Assembly (NCBI GenBank): GCA_937124585.1
Contig: CAKZKT010000088.1
Coordinates: 1-64,000, forward strand
Reading direction: 5' to 3'
DNA: 64,000 bases
Source: an uncultured Anaerolineae bacterium
Lineage (GTDB): Bacteria; Chloroflexota; Anaerolineae; CG2-30-64-16
How positions within the stretch are numbered: position 1 is the stretch's first letter; each line of letters opens with the position of its first letter. The notes under the pieces are model-generated. The model saw only the letters and a list, made by a program, of their open reading frames with translations, made no database searches and was not told where the DNA came from. Position numbers and translations under genes: made by a program. Positions 18,280 to 26,511 of this stretch are shown piece after piece.

Positions 18280-18789
18280 CTACCAGCGTTCGCGATGTAC
18301 CCGCTCCGGCCGATAGCGGTCCACCGGGCCGGCCGGCTCGGCCGGATGGCCGATGGCGACCACGCTCAGCGGCGTGACGTGGTCGGGGATCTCCAGGATT
18401 TGGCGCACTCCGGCGACCCGCTCCTCGCGCGGATAGACCCCCAGCCAGACGCTGCCCAGGCCCAACGCATGGGCTGCCAGGAGCAGGTTCTCGGTCGCCG
18501 CCGAGCAGTCTTGCACCCAATAGCCTTCGCGCGGGGAGCCTTTGGCGTCGCCGCAGACGGTGATGGCGAGCGGTGCCTGTTTCAGCATCTTGCCGAACGG
18601 CAACAGGTCGGCCAGGGCGTCGAGCAGACGACGCTCGGTGGTGACGACGAATTGCCATGGCTGCTGGTTGCCCGCCGACGGCGCGCTCATGGCCGCCACC
18701 AGCAGCTTGTGGATCACCTCCTCGGCCACCGGCCGGTCGGTGTAGGCCCGGATGCTACGACGGGTCAGAATCGCTTCATAGGCATCCAT
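18280..18789 (-). CDS. Nitroreductase family protein (FMN-dependent)
   Basis: A 169-residue flavin oxidoreductase of the nitroreductase fold. Visible motifs: the FMN-phosphate-binding RRSIRAYTDRPV near the amino end, APSAGNQQPWQFVV, and the ALGLGSVWLGVYP segment near the dimer interface. Members reduce nitro groups, quinones or flavins; the substrate cannot be told from sequence. The second ATG is preferred, with AGGAG six bases upstream. Same direction and close spacing put it in the catabolic run, although its role there is unclear. Confidence 0.88.
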   Translation of the reverse strand: MDAYEAILTRRSIRAYTDRPVAEEVIHKLLVAAMSAPSAGNQQPWQFVVTTERRLLDALADLLPFGKMLKQAPLAITVCGDAKGSPREGYWVQDCSAATENLLLAAHALGLGSVWLGVYPREERVAGVRQILEIPDHVTPLSVVAIGHPAEPAGPVDRYRPERVHRERW

Positions 18790-18826
18790 TGTCATCTCCT
18801 TCAGGCAGTTCTGTCCACAAAACTCA

Positions 18827-19660
18827 TCATAGGGTTACTCCGATCGCCTGCGCCACCGAACGGACGTATGCCGCCGCCTGGTCGTACTCCTCCTGGCCGG
18901 GCAGATGCTCCAGCATGAGCGGCATGTCCGGGTCGAGCGCGTCCAGCTCCCGCAGCAAGGTGCGATAGTCCAGCCCGCCCAGTCCGGGCCGGACTTCGTC
19001 CAGGTGCACGGTCAGCCGGTCGGCCAGGGCGATGTCTTTGGCATGGCAGCTTTTGATGTGCGGCCCCAGCTTCGCCGTGCATTCGCGGATCAGATCGGCG
19101 TTGGCGAAGAAGCGCTGCGGGCTGTTGATCAGGTTCACCACGTCCAGGTGCACGGCGAATTGCGGTCGGTCAATCGCCGCGATCAGTGCCAGGTAGCTGT
19201 CGGCCGAGTCGGGATACATCCACGGCATGGGCTCCAACGTGTAGTATGCGCGCGTGGGCCTGACGGCGTCAATGATCTCGCGTACGGTCTGCACGATCAG
19301 ATCGAAGGTCTCGTTCGTCAGGTCGGCGGGGTGAGGGCCATCCCATTTGGCCCCGCGCGAGCCGGCGATGTTCACGCAGCAGCGCGCGGCGATGGCATCG
19401 GCCAGGGCGAGGCCGGCCTGGCATTTGGCGATGGCAGCCCGCCGCGTCTCCTCGTCCGGGCTGAGGGGGTTGCTCCACGCGCCGACCTCGGCGATGACGA
19501 TGTCGGCGCGGGCGGCGGCCGCGGCATAGGCCCGGATCGTGGCGGCGTCGGCGTCCGGCTTGACGGGGCAGTAGGCCGCCCGATAGCCGCGACGCCGCAC
19601 GGCAGCCACCCAGGCGTCGGGGTCGGCGAACGGTTCGTAAATGGGCGCACCCAAGCGCAT
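18827..19660 (-). CDS. Sugar phosphate isomerase/epimerase-like TIM-barrel protein
   Basis: A 277-residue protein of the xylose-isomerase-like superfamily, which isomerises or epimerises sugars with a divalent metal. Four metal-ligand positions are visible in order: Glu in YTLEPMPW, Asp in VHLDVVN, His in KSCHAKD and Glu in MLEHLPG. AGGAGG lies seven bases before the ATG. It follows the GH42 gene by 15 bases, so it probably processes a sugar released by that enzyme or by its neighbours. The precise sugar is not predictable. Confidence 0.85.
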   Translation of the reverse strand: MRLGAPIYEPFADPDAWVAAVRRRGYRAAYCPVKPDADAATIRAYAAAAARADIVIAEVGAWSNPLSPDEETRRAAIAKCQAGLALADAIAARCCVNIAGSRGAKWDGPHPADLTNETFDLIVQTVREIIDAVRPTRAYYTLEPMPWMYPDSADSYLALIAAIDRPQFAVHLDVVNLINSPQRFFANADLIRECTAKLGPHIKSCHAKDIALADRLTVHLDEVRPGLGGLDYRTLLRELDALDPDMPLMLEHLPGQEEYDQAAAYVRSVAQAIGVTL

Positions 19661-19675
19661 GGCATATCCTCCTGT

Positions 19676-21820
19676 TCACCACCGCAAAATAGCGAAATCT
19701 CCAGCACCGACCGCCAGCTTGAAGCGACATTCGCCGTCTTCGCGCTTGAGCTTGATCTTTACGTCATGATGTAATTCGCGCACCGCCCTGGCATCGCCGA
19801 AGAGTGCCTCTGGCCCCCGCACGCGCACGACTTGTTCGTGGCTCTGGTTGGTGATGAACAGCAGCCGGGCGTCGCCGGCCAGGCCGCTGCGCCACTGCAG
19901 CGGTGCTTCCCCGCGCACGGTCAGATCGGGCAGGGCGCCGGCCGCGGCGACAAGCTGTGCCAGAAAGCTCTCGAACGCTTCGTAGCGCGCCTCGGCATAC
20001 TTTCTGCCGAGGAAGGTGCCCAGTGCGATGACCGTGCCCTCGTCGAGCTTCCGGCCGGTGGCCAGCACATGGCCTGCCGGATCACAGGCGAGCACATCGG
20101 CCCCGCCGGCCACAAGCGGGGTGATCCAGATGTCGGCGCGCAGGTCATAGGGCGTCTTTTTGTACACAAGCCGCAGCTCCGGGTTTGTGAGCGGTCGTCG
20201 GCCCAGGTCTTCGATGCCGAGCGCGGCGGCGAGGGGCCGTTCCGCGGCCGGATAGCGGTAGATGCCGAGATCGGTGTAGGCGCCGGCCTCGCTTTCCACG
20301 AGCACCGTGCCGCCCGCGCGCACGAACGCGGCGATCGGGCCGGCGGCCGCATCGGGCACGGCCAGCGGGAAGGGCAGGATGAGCAGCTTCAGGCCTGCCA
20401 GGCCGTCCAGATGGCTGCTCTCCACGACCGTGTACGGGATCTGCCGATGTTCGAGCGCGGTGAGATAGCCGATCACGCTGTCGCGCGCACGGGCAGCCAT
20501 GCCATCCTGCGCCCATTCCAGGTTGTAGCCGTTCGGGTCGAACAAGACGCCGACTTTCGCCGGGTCGGGTTTGTAGGCCTCTAGCAGGCCGTTGTGCTTG
20601 TGCAGGACAGCGCTGGTTTCCTTCAGCAGGGCCAGCCGTTCGTCGGCCAGGCCATCGCGGCCGGCCAGGCCGTAGCCGGACGACTCGCGGCCGAAGAACT
20701 CGTCGCGCCAGCACCAGAAGATGACCGCCTTTGCCCCGCGGCCGAAGCCGTTCCACACCCAACGTTGCTGTGGCTTGGCCTCCACCGAGGGCCGCACATC
20801 GAAGCCCTGGCGCGCCGAGCCGCCCTGCAGCTCGCTGACCCAGAGCGTCCTGGCGCCGGCTGCGGCGCGCGTGCACTCGACGCGCACGCCGAAATCGGCG
20901 TCGGACATGGCGAACCAGAATGGGAAGTGTGAACAGCCCAGTCCATCGAGCGGCTTGACCAGGTCCCAGTCGTTGCCCCGGTTGATGGCGTGATTCTCGG
21001 CGTCGCCGGCCATGTGCACGGATGGCTGCGCGCCGTGGGCGGTGACGATGTGGTGTGGGTCGGCCCGTTTGATGATCTCGGCACGAAAGCGCATGTGCTC
21101 GGCTGCCCGCCACTGCAGGAATTTCTCGAATTCCATCATCTCGGTGTAGGGCCGCCGCGGCAGCTTGCCCGGCATCACGTCGGCCCAGTCGCAGTAGCGG
21201 CGTTTCCAGGCGGTGTTGAGGCCTTCCAGTCCTTCGGCCGACAACTCATCGCTGGGGCCGGTCTTTGGCCGGGCCGACCCCCGATACTTGCCATCCAACC
21301 ACTTGCGAAACGCCTTCAGCGTGTGCGGGCAGAAGCAGACCAATCCATCGGCCTGGACGTTCCAACGCAGCTCGTTCCAGATGTCCCAGCCGGCCAGGTT
21401 GGGGGCATCGGCGTAACGGCTGGCCACCGTTTCGAGGAAGATCCTCATGCGACGCAGCACCTCGGGGTTGTCGGTGCAGCCGCCCGGCGTCAGGCCCTGA
21501 TGCGCCTCGCCCCGGTTGGTCGAGATGACCGGCCGGCCCATGTGATCTATCATGTGGCTGTCGGGGATCTCGCGGTGAATCCAGAACGGGTGAAGCTCGG
21601 CGATCGTGCTGAGCACGACTCCCAGCTTCAATTTGCCCGCCTCTTTTACCAGCTCGTCGTAGTCGTCGAAGACGAAACGCCCGGGCTCCGGCTCCACCCA
21701 GCTCCAGAGCACCCAGAGCTGGACGGCGTTCAGGCCGGCGGCCTTCATGTCGGCCAGGTCTTGCTTCCAATAGCGTCGTTCCGGAAACGGCGGCCGATAG
21801 TACTGCGCTGCGAGGATCAT
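19676..21820 (-). CDS. Glycoside hydrolase family 42 beta-galactosidase-like enzyme
   Basis: A 714-residue retaining beta-galactosidase-like enzyme. Domain A is a TIM barrel with acid/base Glu150 (WDIWNE) and nucleophile Glu330 (LWVSELQGG). Domain B (about 410-620) is the class I glutamine-amidotransferase-like trimerisation domain (KLLILPFPLAVPDA, GTVLVESEAG). A small carboxy-terminal beta domain follows. Length matches the family. No signal peptide is seen, so it probably acts on imported oligosaccharides. AGGAGG precedes the ATG. Substrates of GH42 include beta-galactosides and arabinogalactan fragments, which fits a plant-polysaccharide locus. Confidence 0.9.
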   Translation of the reverse strand: MILAAQYYRPPFPERRYWKQDLADMKAAGLNAVQLWVLWSWVEPEPGRFVFDDYDELVKEAGKLKLGVVLSTIAELHPFWIHREIPDSHMIDHMGRPVISTNRGEAHQGLTPGGCTDNPEVLRRMRIFLETVASRYADAPNLAGWDIWNELRWNVQADGLVCFCPHTLKAFRKWLDGKYRGSARPKTGPSDELSAEGLEGLNTAWKRRYCDWADVMPGKLPRRPYTEMMEFEKFLQWRAAEHMRFRAEIIKRADPHHIVTAHGAQPSVHMAGDAENHAINRGNDWDLVKPLDGLGCSHFPFWFAMSDADFGVRVECTRAAAGARTLWVSELQGGSARQGFDVRPSVEAKPQQRWVWNGFGRGAKAVIFWCWRDEFFGRESSGYGLAGRDGLADERLALLKETSAVLHKHNGLLEAYKPDPAKVGVLFDPNGYNLEWAQDGMAARARDSVIGYLTALEHRQIPYTVVESSHLDGLAGLKLLILPFPLAVPDAAAGPIAAFVRAGGTVLVESEAGAYTDLGIYRYPAAERPLAAALGIEDLGRRPLTNPELRLVYKKTPYDLRADIWITPLVAGGADVLACDPAGHVLATGRKLDEGTVIALGTFLGRKYAEARYEAFESFLAQLVAAAGALPDLTVRGEAPLQWRSGLAGDARLLFITNQSHEQVVRVRGPEALFGDARAVRELHHDVKIKLKREDGECRFKLAVGAGDFAILRW

Positions 21821-21859
21821 GGAATGCCTCCTGCTCTCAACGAACCACGAATCGAATAT

Positions 21860-21886
21860 GGACAGGATTTACAGGATTGACGGGAT
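21860..21886. repeat. Three tandem 9-mers (GGACAGGAT type), copy 1
   Basis: GGACAGGAT, TTACAGGAT and TGACGGGAT follow one another between the GH42 and sulfatase genes. A nearly identical triplet lies at 41222-41248, so this is a dispersed element. Confidence 0.75.
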
Positions 21887-21892
21887 GCCCGT

Positions 21893-23368
21893 TTATGCGT
21901 CGAATGCCAGTCCCGGCCCGTAGGGTGCCAGGCCAACTGTGATGTATGGGTTGATGGCCGCATCGTTTTCCCGATACGCGAACCGCCACATGCGCGCGCA
22001 CATCTCCCTTTTGATCTGCTCGCAGACAGGATCGTCGGCCAGATTGTGCATCTCGTCGGGGTCGGCGCGCAGATCGTAGATCTCGTCCCGATCGAAACCG
22101 TTGAAGACGTATTTGAAATCGCGCGTCATCACCGAGCGCTGAGTGTAGTACAGTTCCACGCCGTTGCATTGGGTATGGATCTCGTCGCGCCAGCCGGTTG
22201 GCGTCTGGCCGGCCAGGAAGGGGAGCAGGCTGGCGCCGCTGAAATGGCGATTGCACGGCAGGTTGGCCAGCTCGAGAAAGGTCGGGCCGAAGTCGGCCAG
22301 CGAGACGAACGCGTCTTCGCGGCGGCCCGGGTTGGCGATGCCCGCCGGCCAGCGCATGAGCGCCGGGACGCGATAGGCACCCTGAAAACAGGGGATGCCT
22401 TTGGCGAAAAGGCCGTGCTCGCCGCAGTAGTCGCCGTGATCGGAGGTGTAGAGCACAAGCGTGTTCTCGGCCTGGCCAGTCGCGTCCAACGCGTCGAGCA
22501 GCCGACCGAACAGCGCATCCAGGTAGGTACAGTATGCCCAGAAGTGGCGGATCGCCTCTCGCACCTCTCGGGGCGAGAGCTGGCCGAAGCGGGTCTCGCG
22601 CAGCCGCTGATAGATGCCCGGTTTATCGGCCAGATCATCGCCATAGGAAGGCGGCAGCGGCACGTCCGCCAGGTCGTACATGTCCAGGTACTTTTGGGGC
22701 GCGATGTAGGGGTCGTGCGGGCCGATCAGGCCGACGAAGAGGCACCACGGCTGCTCGCCTGCGGCGAGCTTGGGCAGCACATCCAGCGCTTTCGCCACTG
22801 CGGTTTCGTCGTGCTGCAACGCGGCGGTATGCTCCACTTCGCCTGCTGCGTACAGCCGATACGTCCCATACCCCGGCCGCAGAATCTCTCCCTCTCCCCT
22901 GCTCTCCCTGTCGTCCTGGCCACTTTTCCCCTGCAACCTCCGATACTGTTCCCACTGCCAGCCGTGATACGTGCCCTTCCCTGCGCTGACGAAGTGCTCG
23001 ATCCAGCCACGATCGGCCGGCGACTCCTCGACGCTGACGTGCCACTTGCCGGAGAAGTGCAGCGCGTAGCCTGCCGCGGCCAGATCTTCGCTCCACAGTC
23101 GCACGCCCGGCTTCGGCCCGCGGCTCAACGCCTGGTCGTTGCAGATGTTGTTCCAGACCCCATGCCCGGTGGGGTAGAGGCCGGTAAAGAAGGTCGTGCG
23201 CGATGGGCAGCAGTGCGGCGACGGGCAAAAGGCGTTGGTGAAGATAAGCCCGTCGCGGCCAAAGCGCTCCAGATTCGGGGTGATGGCCGGATGTTCGGGC
23301 AGGACCGTATCTGCCCGTTGATGGTCGGCCATGACAATGAGAATGTTGGGACGAGGGTCGTTTTTCAT
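21893..23368 (-). CDS. Arylsulfatase family enzyme, Cys-type
   Basis: Hydrolyses a sulfate ester, probably on a carbohydrate given the setting. The 491-residue protein has the sulfatase signature Cys53-Cys54-Pro55-Ser56-Arg57 (CxPSR) followed by TTFFTG; Cys53 must be converted to formylglycine for activity. Metal-binding residues are visible in MADHQRADT near the start and TSDHGDYCGEHG. The start at MKNDPRPN overlaps the stop of the upstream gene by four bases (ATGA). No signal peptide is seen, so an intracellular substrate is likely. The maturing enzyme is not in this window except as a decayed fragment (4917-5117). Confidence 0.93.
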   Translation of the reverse strand: MKNDPRPNILIVMADHQRADTVLPEHPAITPNLERFGRDGLIFTNAFCPSPHCCPSRTTFFTGLYPTGHGVWNNICNDQALSRGPKPGVRLWSEDLAAAGYALHFSGKWHVSVEESPADRGWIEHFVSAGKGTYHGWQWEQYRRLQGKSGQDDRESRGEGEILRPGYGTYRLYAAGEVEHTAALQHDETAVAKALDVLPKLAAGEQPWCLFVGLIGPHDPYIAPQKYLDMYDLADVPLPPSYGDDLADKPGIYQRLRETRFGQLSPREVREAIRHFWAYCTYLDALFGRLLDALDATGQAENTLVLYTSDHGDYCGEHGLFAKGIPCFQGAYRVPALMRWPAGIANPGRREDAFVSLADFGPTFLELANLPCNRHFSGASLLPFLAGQTPTGWRDEIHTQCNGVELYYTQRSVMTRDFKYVFNGFDRDEIYDLRADPDEMHNLADDPVCEQIKREMCARMWRFAYRENDAAINPYITVGLAPYGPGLAFDA

Positions 23369-23937
23369 GGCACACGCGGCTTGGCGAGGATCTCGCGAAT
23401 CTCCAGTTCGAGGAACGTACGCGGGTAGGCCGGCTTGCACACAATCGCCGTGTCCGCGCCACTACCCGTGCCCGCGATCGCGATGACCTCCTGGCTCATG
23501 TCCAGCAAGCCGGCATCGGCGGCCATGAGCAGACACTCGACCGCCACCTTCATCCCCTGCGAGAAGCGATAGAGGGTTTCGCGCACGATCTCGGCCGGAG
23601 AGCGGCCGCCGAATTTGGCCGAGAACGCCGAGCCGACTCCATCGCCGAGAGCGTGGATGCCCGTGTGGACGACTACGCCGAGCTGGGTCAGTTCGGCTTT
23701 GGTGCGGCCGTCCATCGTCCAGCCCTTCTCCTCCCAGCTATGGCAGATCGAGACCGCAATGACCCGGATGCCGTGTGGCCCGAAGGCTGCCTGCGCCTTG
23801 CGCGCAGTCCCACCGTGCGACGAGGCGACCACAATCTGGCGGATGCCCAGCGCCTGCGCCCGCTCCAGCGCGATGGTCAACGTGGCATCGGTGTTGTGCT
23901 CGCCGCTTTGCTCGAAAAGCAGGGTTCGCAGTTCCAT
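23365..23937 (-). CDS. Stand-alone pyruvate-kinase alpha/beta (C-terminal) domain protein
   Basis: A 190-residue protein resembling the pyruvate kinase carboxy-terminal domain without the catalytic barrel: TDATLTIALERAQALGIRQIVVASSHGGTARKA and AVSICHSWEEKG, with a late segment VIAIAGTGSGADTAIV. Such single-domain proteins are widespread but uncharacterised; the parent domain binds allosteric effectors. CAGGAGAAA lies before the ATG. It overlaps the sulfatase start by four bases, so the two are translationally coupled. It may sense a metabolite, but this is inference. Confidence 0.75.
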   Translation of the reverse strand: MELRTLLFEQSGEHNTDATLTIALERAQALGIRQIVVASSHGGTARKAQAAFGPHGIRVIAVSICHSWEEKGWTMDGRTKAELTQLGVVVHTGIHALGDGVGSAFSAKFGGRSPAEIVRETLYRFSQGMKVAVECLLMAADAGLLDMSQEVIAIAGTGSGADTAIVCKPAYPRTFLELEIREILAKPRVP

Positions 23938-23980
23938 AGGTTTTTCTCCTGATCACGAAAGCAGATGAAGAAAGATGGTA

Positions 23981-24781
23981 TCACGCCAGCAAGGCGGCCT
24001 GCATCACGTCCAGTGGCGGCTCCAGGCCGGTGTAAAGCCGGAACTGAGCAGCCGCCTGGAGCAGCCGCATGCGCCAGCCGGGCACGGTGCGCGCGCCGCG
24101 CGCTCGCGCCGCGCGTAGCAATCGCGTCTCCAGCGGTTCCGGGACGATGTCCATGACGACCCAATCCGACCGGAGCCAGTCGTCGGGGATGGGCGAGCTG
24201 TCCGGATCCAGGTAGCCGACCGATGTGGCGTTGACCAGGATGGCACAGTCGGTCAGCGCGGGCAGATCGGCCGGCGGATGGGCGCCGGCGAGGCCAAAGG
24301 CGGCCGCCAGCTCCTCTGCGCGCGCCATGGTGCGGTTGAACACGTGCACCTTGCAGCCCGCGCGCGCCAGCGCATAGCAAACGGCGCGGCCGGCGCCTCC
24401 AGCGCCGAGCACGGCCACGACTTTGCCCTCCAGCGCTGTGACTTCGGCCAGGGCCTGTTTGGCGGCCAGCCAATCGGTGTTATAGCCGGTGAGGATGCCG
24501 TCGTCATTCACGATGGTGTTGACCGCGGCGATGGCGGCCGCGTCCGGGTCGAGGTGGTCGAGCAGGGGCACGACCGCCTCTTTGAAGGGCATGGTGACCG
24601 CGCAGCCGCGCAGCGAGAGAGCACGCATGGCAGCGATGGCGGCCCGAATATCCTGGATGCTGAACGCGACGTAGATGTAGTTGAGGCCGAGTGCGCGGTA
24701 GGCGGCATTGTGCACGCGCACGCCTACCTGGCTTGCCCGACCGGCGAATGAGCCACAAACGATGGGATAGGATGGCGGCAT
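23981..24781 (-). CDS. Shikimate/quinate dehydrogenase-like oxidoreductase (AroE family)
   Basis: A 266-residue NAD(P)-dependent dehydrogenase with the AroE fold: catalytic Lys in TMPFKEA, YNTDWLA with the catalytic Asp, nucleotide-binding GAGGAGRAV and a VFNRT segment typical of NADP binding. The usual amino-terminal substrate motif (SLSPxxHN) is altered to RASQVGVRVHN, so the substrate may not be shikimate; AroE paralogues can act on quinate or related hydroxy acids. No ribosome-binding site precedes the ATG, and the predicted transcription start coincides with it, suggesting a leaderless mRNA. Pathway role uncertain. Confidence 0.85.
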   Translation of the reverse strand: MPPSYPIVCGSFAGRASQVGVRVHNAAYRALGLNYIYVAFSIQDIRAAIAAMRALSLRGCAVTMPFKEAVVPLLDHLDPDAAAIAAVNTIVNDDGILTGYNTDWLAAKQALAEVTALEGKVVAVLGAGGAGRAVCYALARAGCKVHVFNRTMARAEELAAAFGLAGAHPPADLPALTDCAILVNATSVGYLDPDSSPIPDDWLRSDWVVMDIVPEPLETRLLRAARARGARTVPGWRMRLLQAAAQFRLYTGLEPPLDVMQAALLA

Positions 24782-24788
24782 GGAATAG

Positions 24789-24818
24789 AGTATACTCAGA
24801 AGTTGAGGCTTTGTCTAA
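24789..24818 (-). promoter_or_regulatory. Sigma70-like promoter of the aroE-like gene, leaderless
   Basis: TTAGAC (24813-24818) and TATACT (24789-24794) on the minus strand are separated by 18 bases. The expected transcription start is within a base or two of the ATG at 24781. Confidence 0.6.
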
Positions 24819-24837
24819 AAGCGACCAGGCGCATAGA

Positions 24838-25028
24838 CGTGCCAGGCACCTGGGAGGGTGCCTGGCACGGGGAGCCGAGACGCCGTCGGACGTGCCAGGC
24901 ACCTGAGAGGGTGCCTGGCACGGGGAGCCGAGACGCCGTCGGACGTGCCAGGCACCTGAGAGGGTGCCTGGCACGGGGAGCCGAGACGCCGTCGGACGTG
25001 CCAGGCACCTGAGAGGGTGCCTGGCACG
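24838..25028. repeat. Four tandem 53-bp units, each a 32-bp hairpin plus 21-bp spacer
   Basis: A 32-bp near-perfect inverted repeat (arms CGTGCCAGGCACC / GGTGCCTGGCACG) occurs at 24838-24869, 24891-24922, 24944-24975 and 24997-25028. The three 21-bp spacers are identical to each other. The first hairpin differs from the others by one base in the loop. The array separates the Gfo/Idh gene from the promoter of the aroE-like gene. A degenerate relative of the arm lies near 62290. Confidence 0.95.
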
Positions 25029-25036
25029 GGGAGAGA

Positions 25037-26413
25037 TTAGCCCGAGCGCCGCGTGGCCGTGGAATGTTTGAGGGGCAGCGGATCAATGGGCTCGGTCGGG
25101 TCGGGCATCGGCGGGTAGTCCGGCAACTCCAGCCCATGCACCAGCTCTTCGATCTGCACCGGTCGGCCCCATTCCAGGGAGCGGTTGCCGGCGATACCGG
25201 TGAGGATAGACCACGCGCCGCTGCGCTGATCGGCCGCGCGCAGGTACTTGTCGGCGGGCGTCGTCGGGTCGAAGAGGACGCCGAGCATCACCGGATCGGC
25301 TCCGCCGTGGCCGCCCTCTGCCTTCCAAAGCTCCACCTCGTAGGGTGAGCAGAAATGCGGGAAGATGCGGATGTGCGTGCCCTCCGGCTTGAGTTCGCCG
25401 GGCACCGTGCCGTCGCCGCTGATGTAGACCGTCTCCTGCGCCACATGTTCGATGCGTCCCTTCGTGCCGGTGATGGCCACCGTGTAGCCTTCCCAGGGGC
25501 TGAACGCGTGCAGCGAGTAGCTCATCGTCGCGCCGCTCCGGTAGCGCACGGTCAGGTGCATCGTATCCTCGATGTCAATGTCGCCGCTGAAGACGCAACG
25601 ATCGCGGAAGTAGCCGTCGTACTGCTCGTTTTTCAGGTAGGTCTCGGCCAGGCGGGGATAGGCGCGCAGGTCGAGGTGGAACGGGCACTTGTCGGCCTCC
25701 GGGCAGTCGAGACAGCGTTCGCTGCGTCGGGTGAACCCGTAGCGTTCGGCCGTTTCTGGCCGGTAGAAGTTGCGCGCGCCCAGCGCGAACACGCTTTCGG
25801 GCACATCGGATAGCCACCAGTTGACCAGATCGAAGTGGTGTGTGGCCTTGTGCACCAACAACCCGCCCGAATTGGCCTTGTTGCGATGCCAGCGCCGGAA
25901 ATAGTCGGCGCCGTGCCGGGTATCAAGCACCCAGTGGAAGTCCACCGACACGACATTGCCGATCACGCCCGACATCAGCAGGTCTTTCAGCTGCGTGCGT
26001 GGGGGCGAATAGCGGTAGTTGAATGTGACGGTGCATTGGCGGCCCGTGCGTTTCTGCGTGTCCAGGATGCGCTGGCACTTGTGCTCGTCCGTGGTCATCG
26101 GCTTCTCGGTGATCACGTCGCATCCCAGTTCCATCGCCCGACAGATGTAGCGGTCGTGTGTAGCATCCTTTGAGGTGACAATGACGACATCGGGCTTTGT
26201 CTCCGCGATCATGCGGTCGAACTCGGTATCGAGATAGATGGGAACTTCGAGGCCATGGCCGGCTATCCACTCGGCGCGAGTGCGCAACCGGCCCAGGTTG
26301 TTGTCGCACAACCCGACCAGCTCGGCGTGATCACAGAAGCGTTCTGTGAGCGCCCACGAATACATGAACGAGCGGTCACCGACACCGACCTGTGCATAAC
26401 GTTTCTTTGCCAT
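25037..26413 (-). CDS. Gfo/Idh/MocA family oxidoreductase
   Basis: A 458-residue NAD(P)-dependent sugar or inositol oxidoreductase. Visible are an amino-terminal Rossmann region, the catalytic EKPM motif (Lys104) and the GGLLVHKATHHFDLVNWW segment with the conserved His-x3-Asp pair. A Cys cluster (CLDCPEADKC, then PFHLD) lies near residue 245 and could bind a metal. The start at MAKKRY is chosen with AGGAG ten bases upstream; in-frame ATGs further upstream lack support. Context suggests oxidation of a sugar or uronate released by the neighbouring hydrolases. Confidence 0.9.
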   Translation of the reverse strand: MAKKRYAQVGVGDRSFMYSWALTERFCDHAELVGLCDNNLGRLRTRAEWIAGHGLEVPIYLDTEFDRMIAETKPDVVIVTSKDATHDRYICRAMELGCDVITEKPMTTDEHKCQRILDTQKRTGRQCTVTFNYRYSPPRTQLKDLLMSGVIGNVVSVDFHWVLDTRHGADYFRRWHRNKANSGGLLVHKATHHFDLVNWWLSDVPESVFALGARNFYRPETAERYGFTRRSERCLDCPEADKCPFHLDLRAYPRLAETYLKNEQYDGYFRDRCVFSGDIDIEDTMHLTVRYRSGATMSYSLHAFSPWEGYTVAITGTKGRIEHVAQETVYISGDGTVPGELKPEGTHIRIFPHFCSPYEVELWKAEGGHGGADPVMLGVLFDPTTPADKYLRAADQRSGAWSILTGIAGNRSLEWGRPVQIEELVHGLELPDYPPMPDPTEPIDPLPLKHSTATRRSG

Positions 26414-26511
26414 GACAAAATCGCTCCTGTCTCGTTTGAGGTTCATTGCAAAGGTGCAGAAGATCGAGAAAGAAGAACGGTTTCTGTGCCTTCTGTGTCT
26501 TCGTGGTGCAG

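Noticed and set aside
24838-25028. CRISPR array
   Set aside because: The spacers are identical to each other and the repeat is a long near-perfect palindrome. There are no cas genes in the window.
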